Shown here in pieces: positions 48,426 through 59,787 of a stretch of 64,000 bases of DNA. The stretch covers positions 1 to 64,000 of the forward strand of contig NCSJ02000175.1 of the NCBI GenBank assembly GCA_002812745.2, written 5' to 3'. A program made the position numbers and the translations under genes. The notes under the pieces were generated by a model. The model was not told the DNA's origin. It searched no databases and was given only the letters and a program-made list of their open reading frames with translations. The stretch's first letter is position 1; each line of letters starts with the position of its first letter. Origin of the DNA: Scytalidium lignicola. Taxonomy: Eukaryota > Ascomycota > Leotiomycetes.

Positions 48426-49148
48426 GGCCGTGGCTAAATCCACACGACCCTTTTGTAAAATCCACACGCAACGTCGATACCGGAGATGGCCTTACAACCG
48501 AGGAGCATAAGTCTGTGTACACGAAAACCCACCCAATTTTTGTCTCCTGTATAATCGGAAATACTAGTGATAAAATATTAGATTAATAATTAAAAAAAAT
48601 TCATTAGGATTAAGAGATGCTTCGAATTATCAATACAAACAGCTTTTAAACGGTTCTGTAATTGTTTTTATTGNCGTTTNAAAAATTGCTTTATCGAAGG
48701 TATTTTGCAAAATAATTAGTATTCTGCGCAAAATTTAGGCGAGTGTACACAGACTTATGGCAGCCGGTCGTTAGGTATAACACCACTATAAGCTCTATAA
48801 CTACAGTAGCTTTTAGGCTGTTAATGCTCTATAACATACTATAATTACAATATATCCCAGGTTATACACTCACTGTAAAGTACTGTAATAACTAGGTTTT
48901 AAAGTTATTCGAAATTTAACTTTTTTGTAAATTATTATTTCTTATAGATGTTTAAATGGACTATATTCTTATAACACACTTTTAATAAATTATTTGTTAG
49001 TATAATCAACTATTATAAGCTGTTAACGTTGTACTTATACATGAAGTAGAAATTTGATTTCGCTTAACCAATCATATGCTGTATTACTTCCGATACCGGT
49101 AGTTGCGTGTAGATTTTACAAAAGGGTCGTGTGGATTTAGCCACGGCC
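48426..49148. mobile_element. Non-autonomous TIR element (MITE-like), 8-bp TSD
   Basis: 723 bp with 47-bp TIRs (48426-48472 and 49102-49148, starting GGCCGTGGCTAAATCCACAC, one mismatch) flanked by the perfect 8-bp direct repeat TTCTTATA (48418-48425 and 49149-49156). An 8-bp duplication points to the hAT superfamily. No transposase coding; the interior is AT-rich. It contains a nested inverted repeat (48506-48522 with 48743-48759). Confidence 0.88.
48506..48759. repeat. Nested inverted repeat inside the MITE
   Basis: A perfect 17-bp inverted pair, CATAAGTCTGTGTACAC at 48506-48522 and its complement at 48743-48759, encloses about 220 bp. Could be a second small element inserted into the first; no clear target duplication was found. 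Confidence 0.6.
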
Positions 49149-50150
49149 TTCTTATAAACGCTCTCAAAATTAAAAGTGGGGGCGTTGAACACGAAAAGGC
49201 AGCAAACAGCTTTGCATGGTTATATTTCTCTTTGTAACACTGTAGCCGTACATCTAGACCTCAAGATGTTGTGTGCCGGGAATACCGGGACAGTAAAACC
49301 AAAAGATCAGTGATTATTGTCGTACCATCTAGTTGGTGATCCTCGTTTGCAGCAAATATTCATGCTTAACTAGTGTATACCATCCATAGTCTTATTAGTA
49401 TGCCGAAAATTCCGCCGTGTAGGAATCCCTTGCTAGTTCTCGGAGCTATTAAACAAGATGATTCTGCGAGCTTAAAAATGATATAGACAGGACTAAATTT
49501 ATTTATGCATAAAGGCTAGGTTTGACTTATGGATGAGTTGAGATTGATTTACCAATGGAATCATTGTGCCTTGACACGATGGGCAAGATTGTTGGATGAT
49601 ATTTGGGACGGATAAACTCAGAACCCACGGATAATTAAAGCTGATCCTTGCTGCAAGTGGCCGTCAGCAACCGATGATCAAAGTAACGCGGGGTTCTGAA
49701 CGTTCAGCCTGTGGCCGCCCCTGAGTCAATACTGTATTGTACCTTACAAAATACAGCGCAGATACCTGGCACAACAACAGCTAGGGTGTAATGCAAGCAG
49801 CCTTGCAGAGTAATTACCCTATTGTCTAGCAGATACACTCGTATTACCCCACAGACCCCCGCTATTAAAACATTCGAGCTTCTGGAGCAAGCAACGATCT
49901 TCGTGTCGTCGGTACAACATCACCACGATCCAGGGGGTTCAATTCGATTACTCGGCGGCGTAGTGAGGGGGAAGTCATGCAGCTGTCCAGCAGTTGCAAG
50001 CTTGGGAATGACCTCACGTCGGTGAGACTATCGGGCATTCCTGAGGTGTTGGATAGCGGGGGGGTTCACGAGTATATCTGCTGTCACCTCCCGTTCAGAA
50101 ACACGATAATCGGGCAATTCGTGAGCGACCTGGTATTAAGTGTTTTTGAA

Positions 50151-52827
50151 ATGCGTCAATTTAGCTGCACCGAATGGCTGGCTATTGCACTGCAGTGTAC
50201 CACTGTGGTCAGCTCAGCCGAAGTAGAAACGCGTGCTTTCGATGTCTTTAAGTACGTCGATCCTTTCATTGGTACCTCTGATGGAGGTAAGTAGATTTTG
50301 TTATTATTTTAAAATTAAAAATTCATTACTAACAAACATAGGCCATGTTTTCCCCGGAGCAACATTGCCATTTGGAATGGCAAAGGCAGTAGCTGATGTC
50401 AATGATCCTGATGAGAAGCAAGGTGGCTTTGCTTCGGGGAACAGTGATATCACTGGCTTCTCTCATATGCATGACAGTGGCACTGGAGGTGTATGTAACA
50501 CTCCCTAGGTTCAATTCCCACAGCCAGACAATAGCAAAGCTAATTCCCTCATAGGCTCCATCCCTTGGCAACTTCCCCTTCTTTCCACAAACAGGATGCC
50601 CAGGAGATGATCTTAACAATTGCTTTTGGACTAAGACCGACAGAGCTTCAAGAAGGATAAACAGCACTATTCAAGCTCACCCCGGATACTTTGCCCTTAG
50701 TCTGAATACTTCGGTTCAAACTGAGGTAACTGTTACTAACCATACAGCGTTATACCGTCTCACCTTTCCTATTGCGAATGCCTCTCAGACTCCAGCATCT
50801 GGAAATGAGATAATTCCACCAGTACCCTCTTTGCCTTACAGCCCATTGATCTTGTTTGATTTGACTGATCTACCGGACTCTCGAATCAATGGCACTATGA
50901 GTGTTGATGGCCACAGTGGGCGAATATCAGGAACGGGGACCTTTGTCCCTTCATTTGGCTTGGGAAGCTACGACCTGCATTTCTGCGCCGACTTTTCAGG
51001 TGCCTCAGTCCGTGATACGGGTGTATGGATAAACAATCGCCCAGGGAGTGAGCCCAAGACCATAACCGTCACGCCTAATGGGAATACTCCACCATTGCCG
51101 GCTGGCGCATGGACTCAATTCCATCCTCCAGCGAATAACCAACTCTTGGTTAGAGTTGGAGTATCATTCATGAGCGTCGCACAAGCTTGCAAGAATGCTG
51201 AATCCGAGGTGCCACATTTTGATTTCGATGAGGTATTACAGTCAGCGGAAGATGTATGGAGAAAGAAACTCGGTGTGGTTGAAGTAGATGCTACAGGTGT
51301 GAGCGATGAGCTCCAGACCGTTTTCTGGTCAGGCGTATACAGATCCATGATCTCGCCACAGGATTACACTGGAGAGAATCCCCTGTGGAAGAGTAAAGAA
51401 CCTTACTACGACTCGTATTACTGCATATGGGATTCGTATAGAAGTATCCATCCTCTTATCACGTTGCTTGATCCAGAGAGTCAAACGTTGATGGTTCGAA
51501 GTTTGATTGATATTTACCGACACGAAGGTAAGAAAATTCCATCAAACAATAGGAATGTGCCTGGTGGCTAACACAAAGTGTATAGGCCATCTTCCTGATT
51601 GCCGCATGTCTTTGTGTAAGGGATATACTCAGGGAGGTTCAAATGCAGACGTCGTTCTTGCAGACTCCTACGTCAAGAACATATCTGAACACGTAGACTG
51701 GGCTACTGGATATGAAGCAGTAGTTGCTGATGCTGAAAGTGAGCAAAATTCTTAACTTTGCTTTGAATTATCATCGTACTAAACTCGCTACAGTTGAACC
51801 CAATGACTGGGCAGTCGAAGGTCGCGGTGGTCTGAAGAGTTGGAAGACATTAGGCTACATCCCAACCGATGACTTTGACCCATTCTCTGGAGGACCATAC
51901 TCTCGCTCTATATCGCGAACAGTAGAATACGCTTATAATGACTTCTGCATTGCAGAGATGGCTCGCGGTCTTGGACATCATGCGGATGCTGAGAAGTACA
52001 TCGCCAGATCAGACAATTGGAAGAACATGTATAAAGCGGATCAGAAATCTCTGGTTACCAACACTACAGGTCATATCGGAGAGACGGTTGACACTGGGTT
52101 CGTCGGCTTCCTGCAACCAAGGTATCTCAATGGCACGTTCGGATTCCAGGATCCAGCTCTTTGCTCACCTCTATACAATTTTACATCTTGTTACCTTGTC
52201 GCAACTGGCCATGAAACATACGAAGGCTCGTCATGGATGTACACCTTCTACGTGCCCCAGGATATGGCCGCCCTTGTCACGACACTAGGTGGCCCAGAAT
52301 CCTTCGTCAAGCGACTGTCATACCTTCACACATCTGGCCTGCTCTATATTGGTGATGAGCAAGCTTTCCTTCCAGTCTTCCAATTCCATTACGCTGGTCG
52401 TCCTGGCCTGAGCTCCTACTTCAGCCACTTCTACATTCCCAGCCAATTTAACACGACAACATCTGGTCTCGCAGGTAACGATGATAGCGGTGCAATGGCA
52501 AGCTTCACAACATTAAGCATGCTTGGTCTATGGCCAATAAGTGGCCAAGATGTATACCTTATCAATCCTCCATATTTTCGAGAAGTCAGTATCAGGAATG
52601 GTCAAACAGGCAAAACGGCCACGGTGAGGAACATTAATTTTGATTCAAGTTATGAAGCTATTTACATCCAGAGCGCGAAATTGAATGGCAAACCATACAC
52701 GAAGAATTGGATCTCGCATAGCTTCTGGTTGGACGGTGGAGTTTTGGAGTTGACGTTGGGGAAGAACGAGAGTGATTGGGGAACTGCGCAGAAAGATTTA
52801 CCGCCTAGCTCATCAACTGGGTTATAA
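50151..52827 (+). CDS. Secreted GH92 alpha-1,2-mannosidase
   Basis: Five exons (50151-50286, 50342-50490, 50555-51527, 51586-51738, 51794-52827) give 814 aa. The N-terminal hydrophobic stretch 'WLAIALQCTTVVSSAEV' is a signal peptide. GH92 landmarks include 'YVDPFIGTSDGGHVFPGATL', 'GFSHMHDSGTGG', 'YDSYYCIWDSYRSIHPL', 'GYTQGGSNADVVLADSYVKN', 'GETVDTGFVGFLQPRYLNG' and the active-site region 'GNDDSGAMASFTTLSMLGLW'. These calcium-dependent inverting exo-mannosidases trim alpha-mannose from N- or O-glycans. Several sequons suggest that the enzyme is itself glycosylated. In-frame ATGs upstream (for example 49977) lack a signal peptide, so 50151 was chosen. All four introns are 55-64 nt. Confidence 0.93.
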
Positions 52828-53261
52828 ATTACCATAGTTTAAAAGAATAATTAAGAGAGGATAAAATTATCGATGCTGCTCCGTACTTATTGTTTATTTT
52901 ATTTTTCAACGTTAAAGTTCGAGAATGTGGTATATAAGACAAAACAAGAGACATCCTGTTACATACGACCATAGACTGAGGAATACTGGGCATCCCGTCC
53001 GCTCTGCCATACATAAGCCTCAGATCGGGAGATCAGTAGTTGGGTCGGTGACGACCAGCGAATACCTTCTGTTGTATGTGTTTTTTTTGCGTTTTTTTTT
53101 TTCTTGTTTAGAATTTTTGATGATGGTGGTTGGGGACGATCAAGATCTCAGCAGTGTTACAGTAGCGAGGACGTCTACAAGCAAGACCTTCTTCCTCTCC
53201 GATTCTGGATCTAATTGTCCAATAAGCTACCTATCCCTGAATTTCATCGTGGGAACTAATT
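52828..53261. other. Intergenic, no gene seen
   Basis: Short region with two T-runs at about 53082-53103 and the 5' region of the next gene. Nothing else seen. Confidence 0.5.
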
Positions 53262-54229
53262 ATGGCACCTTACGATGAAGCAAGTATCGTATCCCTCATG
53301 ACCGAAATATATACCCTCCTCCAAAAACTATGCTACATAGAGCCATCTGATATAAACTATCCAATCCCAGGTGGTCACCCTCTGAACAAATCTCTCTGTG
53401 CCTCTCCCAACCTTAGCCCAGCAGTCATCTCTCTAATCCAAAAACTCCCATGTCCCATGGACGAAGAAACAGCCATAAACTTCGATTTCCTCCTGGAATC
53501 ACGTACTATCATCTACACTGACGACAAAGACCTCCAGGAATCACGCGACCCTGAAAATGCAGGGACATTCGAGGATCTAAGATTTGATTATCTACTTCCT
53601 TCAGATGTTGCGTTGACGATTGGGAGATTGCATGGGGTATCACTGGTGTTGGATACAGACACTAGTTCGTAACTTGTCTTTTCACAATTTCTACTGTACC
53701 TGCATGCATCATCAATTCATTTTGAAGTTCATTTTAAAGAGAGAAGGAATGCTAAATAATATTGCTAGATACGATTAGAACTATCAAAGCTCAAGATGTG
53801 TCGCCAACCGACCTAAGTGAAACCGTCATCGAGAGACCAGATGATCCGGAGCATTATCGAAATTACCCAGCCAAGCCAGCTGAAGAAGTTCTTAGGTATT
53901 ATATCAGTAAATTCAAAACTCTGGAGTGGATTCCTAGACGTGAAAATAAATTCTTGGAGGCAGGCGATGGTGTACGATCCTCCTTCCTTTCATTCTATTC
54001 TATACCTATAAGTTCTACTCTGTCCTAACTCGCAAGGAATTTTCACTTTCAAGATCCGTTCTTTACTTTGCTAACGAAGAAACAATAGTATAATAATTCG
54101 AAATATGAAGACGTTAAAAGAATTCTGGTGGGAGACTATGGTTGGCCTGATATTTTTCGAGATGAAGAGTGGGCAAGAGATTATGAAAAGGTGTGGTATG
54201 AGGTTGATAATAGGTATCGACCGATTTGA
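53262..54229 (+). CDS. Hypothetical protein, 248 aa
   Basis: Not recognised. Three exons (53262-53664, 53769-53971, 54089-54229) join in frame to 248 aa; the two introns (104 and 117 nt) are longer than the local average. The protein is soluble, acidic, without signal peptide or membrane segment. Features that could anchor a search: 'LCYIEPSDINYPIPGGHP', a Tyr/Arg-rich middle 'EEVLRYYISKFKTLEWIPRR' and the end 'EDVKRILVGDYGWPDIFRDE'. The continuing coding character and clean splice phases across three exons argue that it is a real gene. Exon 3 is the least certain because exon 2 could also read on to a stop at 54028. Confidence 0.6.
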
Positions 54230-54854
54230 CTGTTAATGTCAGATCGAAGAACTAAATTCACATGAATATATTCTTCTTGTCAGTAATAATCTACGGTGAC
54301 TTAAATGGGCTGTCTGTGTAGCATAATTAAGCAGAACCGATTTGGTTGTACGATAACGCGCGGGTTTCAACGGGCCTAGCATTCCACGTGTAGCGGACAC
54401 AAATGACTCACCTCCAACCCCTACATAATATAATTAGAATCTCTATGCTTTCTTATGAGTTGAATATTATTTGCTAGCTTGTGATACGGATCTGTACCGC
54501 GGTTCACTGCGGTTGACAGCCGTAGCATGACACGTGGAGATGAGACGGGGCTTCCCCAGCTTCCCCGCCCTTCCCCAATATCCGGGACTTCCTTTATCTT
54601 AGGGCTTCACCCAGTTCGCCCACTCCACCAACTGCTCCCCCACGGCTCACATCCGGCCAACAACCAGCCACGAACAGTAGGATCAGCAATCGTATAAGAT
54701 TGAGAATCATCGCACCCATGCTGTTGCTGGCTTGCAGTGGTTTCGATCGGTGGTCTTCTCTTTCATCAGTGCATCATCTTCATCGATCTCGCGTCTTATA
54801 TCTTGTTTACGTGTCGTTATACCTTTCTTTCTCCTAACCGTCCAGTGTACAACC
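54230..54854. other. Intergenic / promoter of MFS transporter
   Basis: Contains GC-rich and CT-rich stretches (54545-54680) upstream of the transporter ATG. A CGGTTCACTGCGG-type element near 54499-54512 could be a Zn2Cys6 site (inverted CGG-like halves), unproven. Confidence 0.45.
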
Positions 54855-56514
54855 ATGTCGGTAGAAAGTAAGGCAGACCCAGTCGAGCACAACGAGATCG
54901 TCAGTAAAGATGTATCCGAAGGGTCACTCGAGGCGCAAGTCCCAGCTGGTGAAGAAAAGGGTTCCGATAAGCTGGACCAGCACGGTTATGCCCTGGTCCC
55001 ACAGCCTACGCATTTCAAAGATGATCCCTTGGTAATAATATAGATATCTTGTTAATCGTCCTTATCAACTAACAGTGTTTATAGAACTGGTCGCCCGGGC
55101 TCAAATGGCTTGTCCTCCTCCAAGTTAGCTTCCTAGCAATGCTTGGACCATTCAACTCCGCCGTTGTCAACCCCGCTCTCATTGACCTGTCATTGAAATT
55201 CCACATTACCGTGCAAGAGGCATCCTACCAGACAACTGCTGTCATTGTTGTTGTTGGTGTTTCACCTCTTGTATGGGTGCCATTGGCCAACATATATGGA
55301 AGACGACCTATCTACCTAATATCAACGCTCATTGGAATCATCGCCACGTTTGGAACTGGTCTTGCGAATACATGGTCAACTTTAATTGTAGCGCGAGTTT
55401 TCAGTGGTATCGGGGTTGGTGCTGCAATGGCTCTTGGTGCGGCAACAGTCAATGATATGTTCTTCTTGCACGAGAAGGGATTGAAGATGGGTATCTGGAC
55501 TGTGTTTCTGACAAATGGAGCCCATGTTGCTCCTGTTATCGGAGGCTACCTCGCACAATCAGCTGGCTACAGATGGTGCTACTACCTCCCGGCAATCGTC
55601 AATGCTACCAGCTTCGTCATCATGATCTTCGCCCTCCCCGAAACGCTTTTCAGTCGCTCCCCTGAGATCCTCGCTCGTCACCAAGAACGAACATACATGC
55701 AAATGCTGTTCAGCTTCCGCAGAAACATGCTCCACGACCGCAAGCTGCACGCCCGAGACTTTGTCCGCCCATTCGAGATGCTGAAGTACCCTTCTGTGTC
55801 TATTACATGTCTTTATTACATCTTCACTTTCGCGTATTCTTCTATCCTTCCTGCCGTTACTATTGCTGCACTGTTTACCAAGATTTACCACTTCAAGACT
55901 GGTGAGATTGGTCTCATGCTCGGCTTGCCGCTTTGGATCGGCTCTGCCGTGGGTGAGTTCTTCTCTGGCCCTTTTAGTGACTGGGTTATGTTGCGGTATG
56001 CGAAACGTCATGGTGGAGTCCGGAAACCGGAGGCGCGGTTACCTGCTTCATTTGCAAGCATCATCCTATGCCCAGCGGGTATCATTATCTATGGTGTGAC
56101 TCTTCAGCATCATACTCATTGGATTGGTCCGGTTATGGGTCTTGTGATTGCTTCGTTTGGATTGCAACTTGTTACGACGGTTAATTACACGTATTGTAGT
56201 GGTGACTGCTATAAGCCTCAGTCCGGGGAGATTGGAAGCCTGTACAACTTTGCTAGACAGGTGTTTGCGTTCCCCTTAGGCTTTTACGCGTAAGTAGTAT
56301 CTTAATCCCTTTTTATAGTGTTGTTTAGAATAAGGTAATGTGTGCTAACGATCATTCAAGACTTCCTCTCGCCAACAAAGTTGGCATCCAAGACGCCTGG
56401 ATCATTCTAGCAATGTTAATTGTGGCCTCCTTCATTCCAACCATCCTATTGATGTTTAAGGGCGAAGAATGGAGGAAGAGGATGGGACAACCACAGTTCC
56501 ACAAGGATCTTTGA
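54855..56514 (+). CDS. MFS transporter, DHA1 (drug:H+ antiporter) type
   Basis: Three exons (54855-55031, 55085-56289, 56361-56514) give 511 aa. The Glu/Lys-rich cytosolic N-terminus ends in 'DDPLNWSPGLKW', the hallmark start of fungal DHA1 12-helix transporters. The MFS signature is 'WVPLANIYGRRPIYLIS'; the motif C-like 'NGAHVAPVIGGYLAQSAGYRW' is typical of antiporters. 'GEIGLMLGLPLWIGSAVGEFFSGPFSD' and a Cys pair in 'YCSGDCY' follow. Such proteins expel drugs, plant defence compounds or own metabolites. Co-located with a Zn2Cys6 regulator (tail to tail) and a P450, which supports a detoxification or metabolite export role; this is inference. Confidence 0.9.
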
Positions 56515-56767
56515 GTTTTGCTTGTCAGATGTTGAACATGGGAAGAAAGCTTTGGGCACACAACCGTTTCGCGCAGCATATTCAATTCGTATTCATCCTC
56601 TATGTATCATCCTAGCAGCTGAGCTATATTTGCTATTAATGAGACTACTCTCGTGCCACTGCCTAAAGTTGTTTTCCGCCCTCTGCTCTTTTCTGTCCTT
56701 TGTCATGTCTCTGATAAGGAAGNAAAAATTCCATGTAGGGTACTATTATTTTGTAAGGTAACCTTTT

Positions 56768-59266
56768 CTATTCGAACGCCGACCACTGTCCGGTTATGAA
56801 ATCCCTAGGTAACCCGGTCCCATACAAAAAGTCGTTAAAATCAATGTCTAGAAGATCCATATCTAGATTTTGTTGTGAGTTCATGTCTAAGCTGACCCCT
56901 GCTACTGGCGCCTGCAGCGTCTGTCCCATCCATAGGGATGTCGTAGTTGTAGTTCCGGAAGCAGTCATGGTTACTGGGTTCGGGATTTCCGAGCTAGAGC
57001 CAGAACCAGGGTCAGGGTTGGAATCTGACATTAGGCCCATATCTATTCCACCTGGGCCGCGAGAAGATTTTGAGAGGACGTGTCCGCTGCTCCTTAGCTT
57101 TTGCAGCATAGCGACGTATCTCCCAGCTAGTTTGCTGAGGTTACTGGTGGCCAGTAAGAATTCCATGCCCAAATCTAGAACTTCGCGGTAACTTGTTTCG
57201 TCGAGTGCTTCAAGACGGGCTTCGTCCATTGTTTCTAATGTGAGCAGAATGCCCATGGCTGTGAAGACATCTAGAGGAGTTTAGTTTCACTTATATAATC
57301 TATGGAATAAGTAAGATTCTTACAGTGTAAATTGTAGGTGATGGAGTTGAGGAGTTGACGGTGATATTGAGAGTGAATTAAACGAACGGTCTGTTTTGCT
57401 GCCAATATACACGCCTTTGACGAGGCAATGGCGATAGAATGTTGAAAGGGGTCTTCAATAACTTGCTGGCTAAATATGAGGAGAGCTTGTCGATGAAGGA
57501 GGATCCGAAGATTTAGAAATCCGAACATAAGTGTTAGTCTTCAAACTTGTCTAAGTCTATGAAGTAGAGATAAATACCTTATGTATATTACATTCCTCTG
57601 TCTTTGGAAATCAATACCATCTGGTATTTCCGGCTCTTCTCGGAGATGCTTTGGCCCCAAGTTCCACCATGAGAGAAGGCGCGCGTCAAGACTTGGTGTA
57701 GTTCCCAGAACGCGGTATTGGTTGGCCGCTCGCATCACAGGATCGAGCTCCTGACAAGCATTTGGCTTTGGGGCATGGCTGTTATATAGCTCCTTAATTA
57801 TATAGTCGATAATCTCTGTTAATTTGATTGTTTGAATGAAGAACCTGGTCAGGGAAGGTCGGCCGGCGGGTTGCCGTGGGACCAGCGTTTCACGGGTGAT
57901 ATACATATCGTCGACCTCCAGTGGAAGCGGCATCTCATGGACATTAAGCATTTGAATAGAAGGAGGACGGCCAAACTTCATACTCAGTGTGCGATCAATG
58001 ACATAGCAGCCACACCACACTCGCTTTACCATTTCTCTTTGGACAGCGTCACGGGACTGCTCATTAGTTACAGGAAGATGGAGGCCAATCGACACGGCGG
58101 TTCGAATCATTACGCCAACAAGATTCCAGCACTCGCACAACTCGAGTGTACCCTGAAGATAATGACACAGTAGCAGTAATGCTTGGACCCTCTCAAGACA
58201 TCCTGGAAGGAATAACCGCGGTAGCAACAAAGTCCGTACCCGTGATACAAAGACAGATGCCATGGGCAGAACCTGCTCCCGGTCAATGGAATCACAGAAC
58301 TCACAGCCGTAGGCAAAAGTCATATTCAACATAGCAAGCCATTCAGGATTCAACTTGGCCACTTGTGGAGTCGATGGTTGCCAAAGCCGTTCGTACTCGT
58401 TTCGAAACGTGGACTCGTGAACGAAAGGATAGAGACGATGGACGCAGTTAAAGTACGCATCTAGAAGGCTATCTGCCATGCTTCTCTCTGGCAGCTCATG
58501 ACTTGTCGTTCTCTCATCGTTGCCTTGTCCTAATATGATTTGTGCGTATGGAAATGGAGACTCCTGACCAGCCCATACGGGGCCCATTCTCTTATTGTTG
58601 TAGTCTCTTTGGACATCACTGGTATGATGTGAGCCCTCAGGAAGGACCTTAGAGACAAAGTTGAATGTACTTGACGGTCCGAAGTACCCTTCGGTCTCTG
58701 GAGAGCGGGCTACAGGTGGAAAGTCTGAGTTATCTCTTTGTGGTCCTGGAACTGCATCATTCTGTGATTGTGAGGGTGACGAGCCATACTCAATGGTATG
58801 TGCGACCGACAATGGAGATAGATGGGCTGCAGGAGGAACCGGGACCGTTGATGTAGGTACTGGCGTCGCATCCGACAAGTTGGAGGCTCTAATCAAGGCA
58901 TCTAGGCCTGCAGCTGGTGTATGTGGAACGACTACGGCATGAAACGTTGGAGAATGAACCGCGGGTTGCTGTGCATTCTTTTCTTCCTCTTCAGTAACGG
59001 CCTGAAGCTTCTTGTTCATATAAGATTTGAGTCTGTAATATCGGTTATCCGTCTGATCTCCCCTGATCTCCCCTGCTTGGAAGTACCTACTCCTCAATAG
59101 AGAGCTGCGAAGCCAACTTGGAAGGATATGCGCATTGCCTACCCCTACTAACGCACGTCCCGCATTCCGGCCGCTGTCCGTCACACCTGTTCTTGCCCTT
59201 CCTACAGCCCGAGCATGCTCCCCCGGATGACAATCTGCGCTTCTTGGGCGGTTGCTGTTGCGACAT
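56768..59266 (-). CDS. Zn2Cys6 transcription factor with fungal_trans domain
   Basis: Model of four exons (59266-59118, 59062-57578, 57538-57324, 57270-56768) gives 783 aa. The zinc cluster starts 'KKRRLSSGGACSGCRKGKNR' with Cys 18, 21, 28, 35, 38, 45 in canonical spacing. Then comes the linker 'DNRYYRLKSYMNKKLQAV', a Ser/Pro-rich stretch, and the fungal_trans domain ('YPFVHESTFRNEYERLW', 'GRPPSIQMLNVHEMPLPLEV'). Two introns are unusual: the first (55 nt) has a weak donor GTTGGC and a 10-bp direct duplication (GGGGAGATCA) at its acceptor; the second is only 39 nt. Both keep the frame, but a frameshift or assembly slip cannot be excluded. It is divergent from the P450 gene and tail-to-tail with the MFS gene, and likely regulates both. 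Confidence 0.8.
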
Positions 59267-59787
59267 CCCATCGATGCAGCATCCAAGTAAACAGGATGGA
59301 GAGAGGGAACGGTTGCGAGCGGGCGTCTACCGGTCTATCCTAGGACCTCATGCTACGGCGGTGGAACGCTGGAAGATATGGAACGGAGTGCAGCCGCAGC
59401 GTTCAGGGAGGAAGAAGGGCACGGAGGAGCAGAGCTAATTCCCCACGTGACGCATCCACGCTCTCTTCTTCCCCGCATCCCGTGCCAGCGAAGGCCAGGC
59501 AAAACCCCGGCTTTTCCGGGGTCATCTGGGGCTGATGCTTGGCTTTTCACTGACATAAGCACAACTTGCTCGCCCCCTCGAAACGGGTCACAACCGCTGT
59601 CCCGAGATTTTGCCGCGGATTGCACTCCGTCATGTATGCTCATATCCTCGACCTGTGAGCATCGAGATTGTTTAAAAGGAAGTGTGACAGCCGTGGACAA
59701 GATAGTTGATAAGACGAGGAAAGATCAATCCCTAACGATAAGAATATCCCGAAGAATCCCTTCACCTTGGCCTCGAATTCTCACAAC
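59267..59787. promoter_or_regulatory. Bidirectional promoter region, regulator / P450
   Basis: 521 bp between divergent starts. GC-rich on the regulator side. Several CCG/CGG triplets are present (for example near 59330, 59357, 59511-59517), compatible with self-binding by the Zn2Cys6 protein. No site is proven. Confidence 0.5.

Larger units (their letters stand above)
47564..50150. other. Large intergenic region with AT-rich and repeat content
   Basis: 2.6 kb without a gene. 48060-48360 is AT-rich and unassigned; 48426-49148 is a non-autonomous transposon (separate entry); 49157-50150 is ordinary sequence holding the 5' region of the mannosidase. No RNA gene recognised. Confidence 0.55.
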
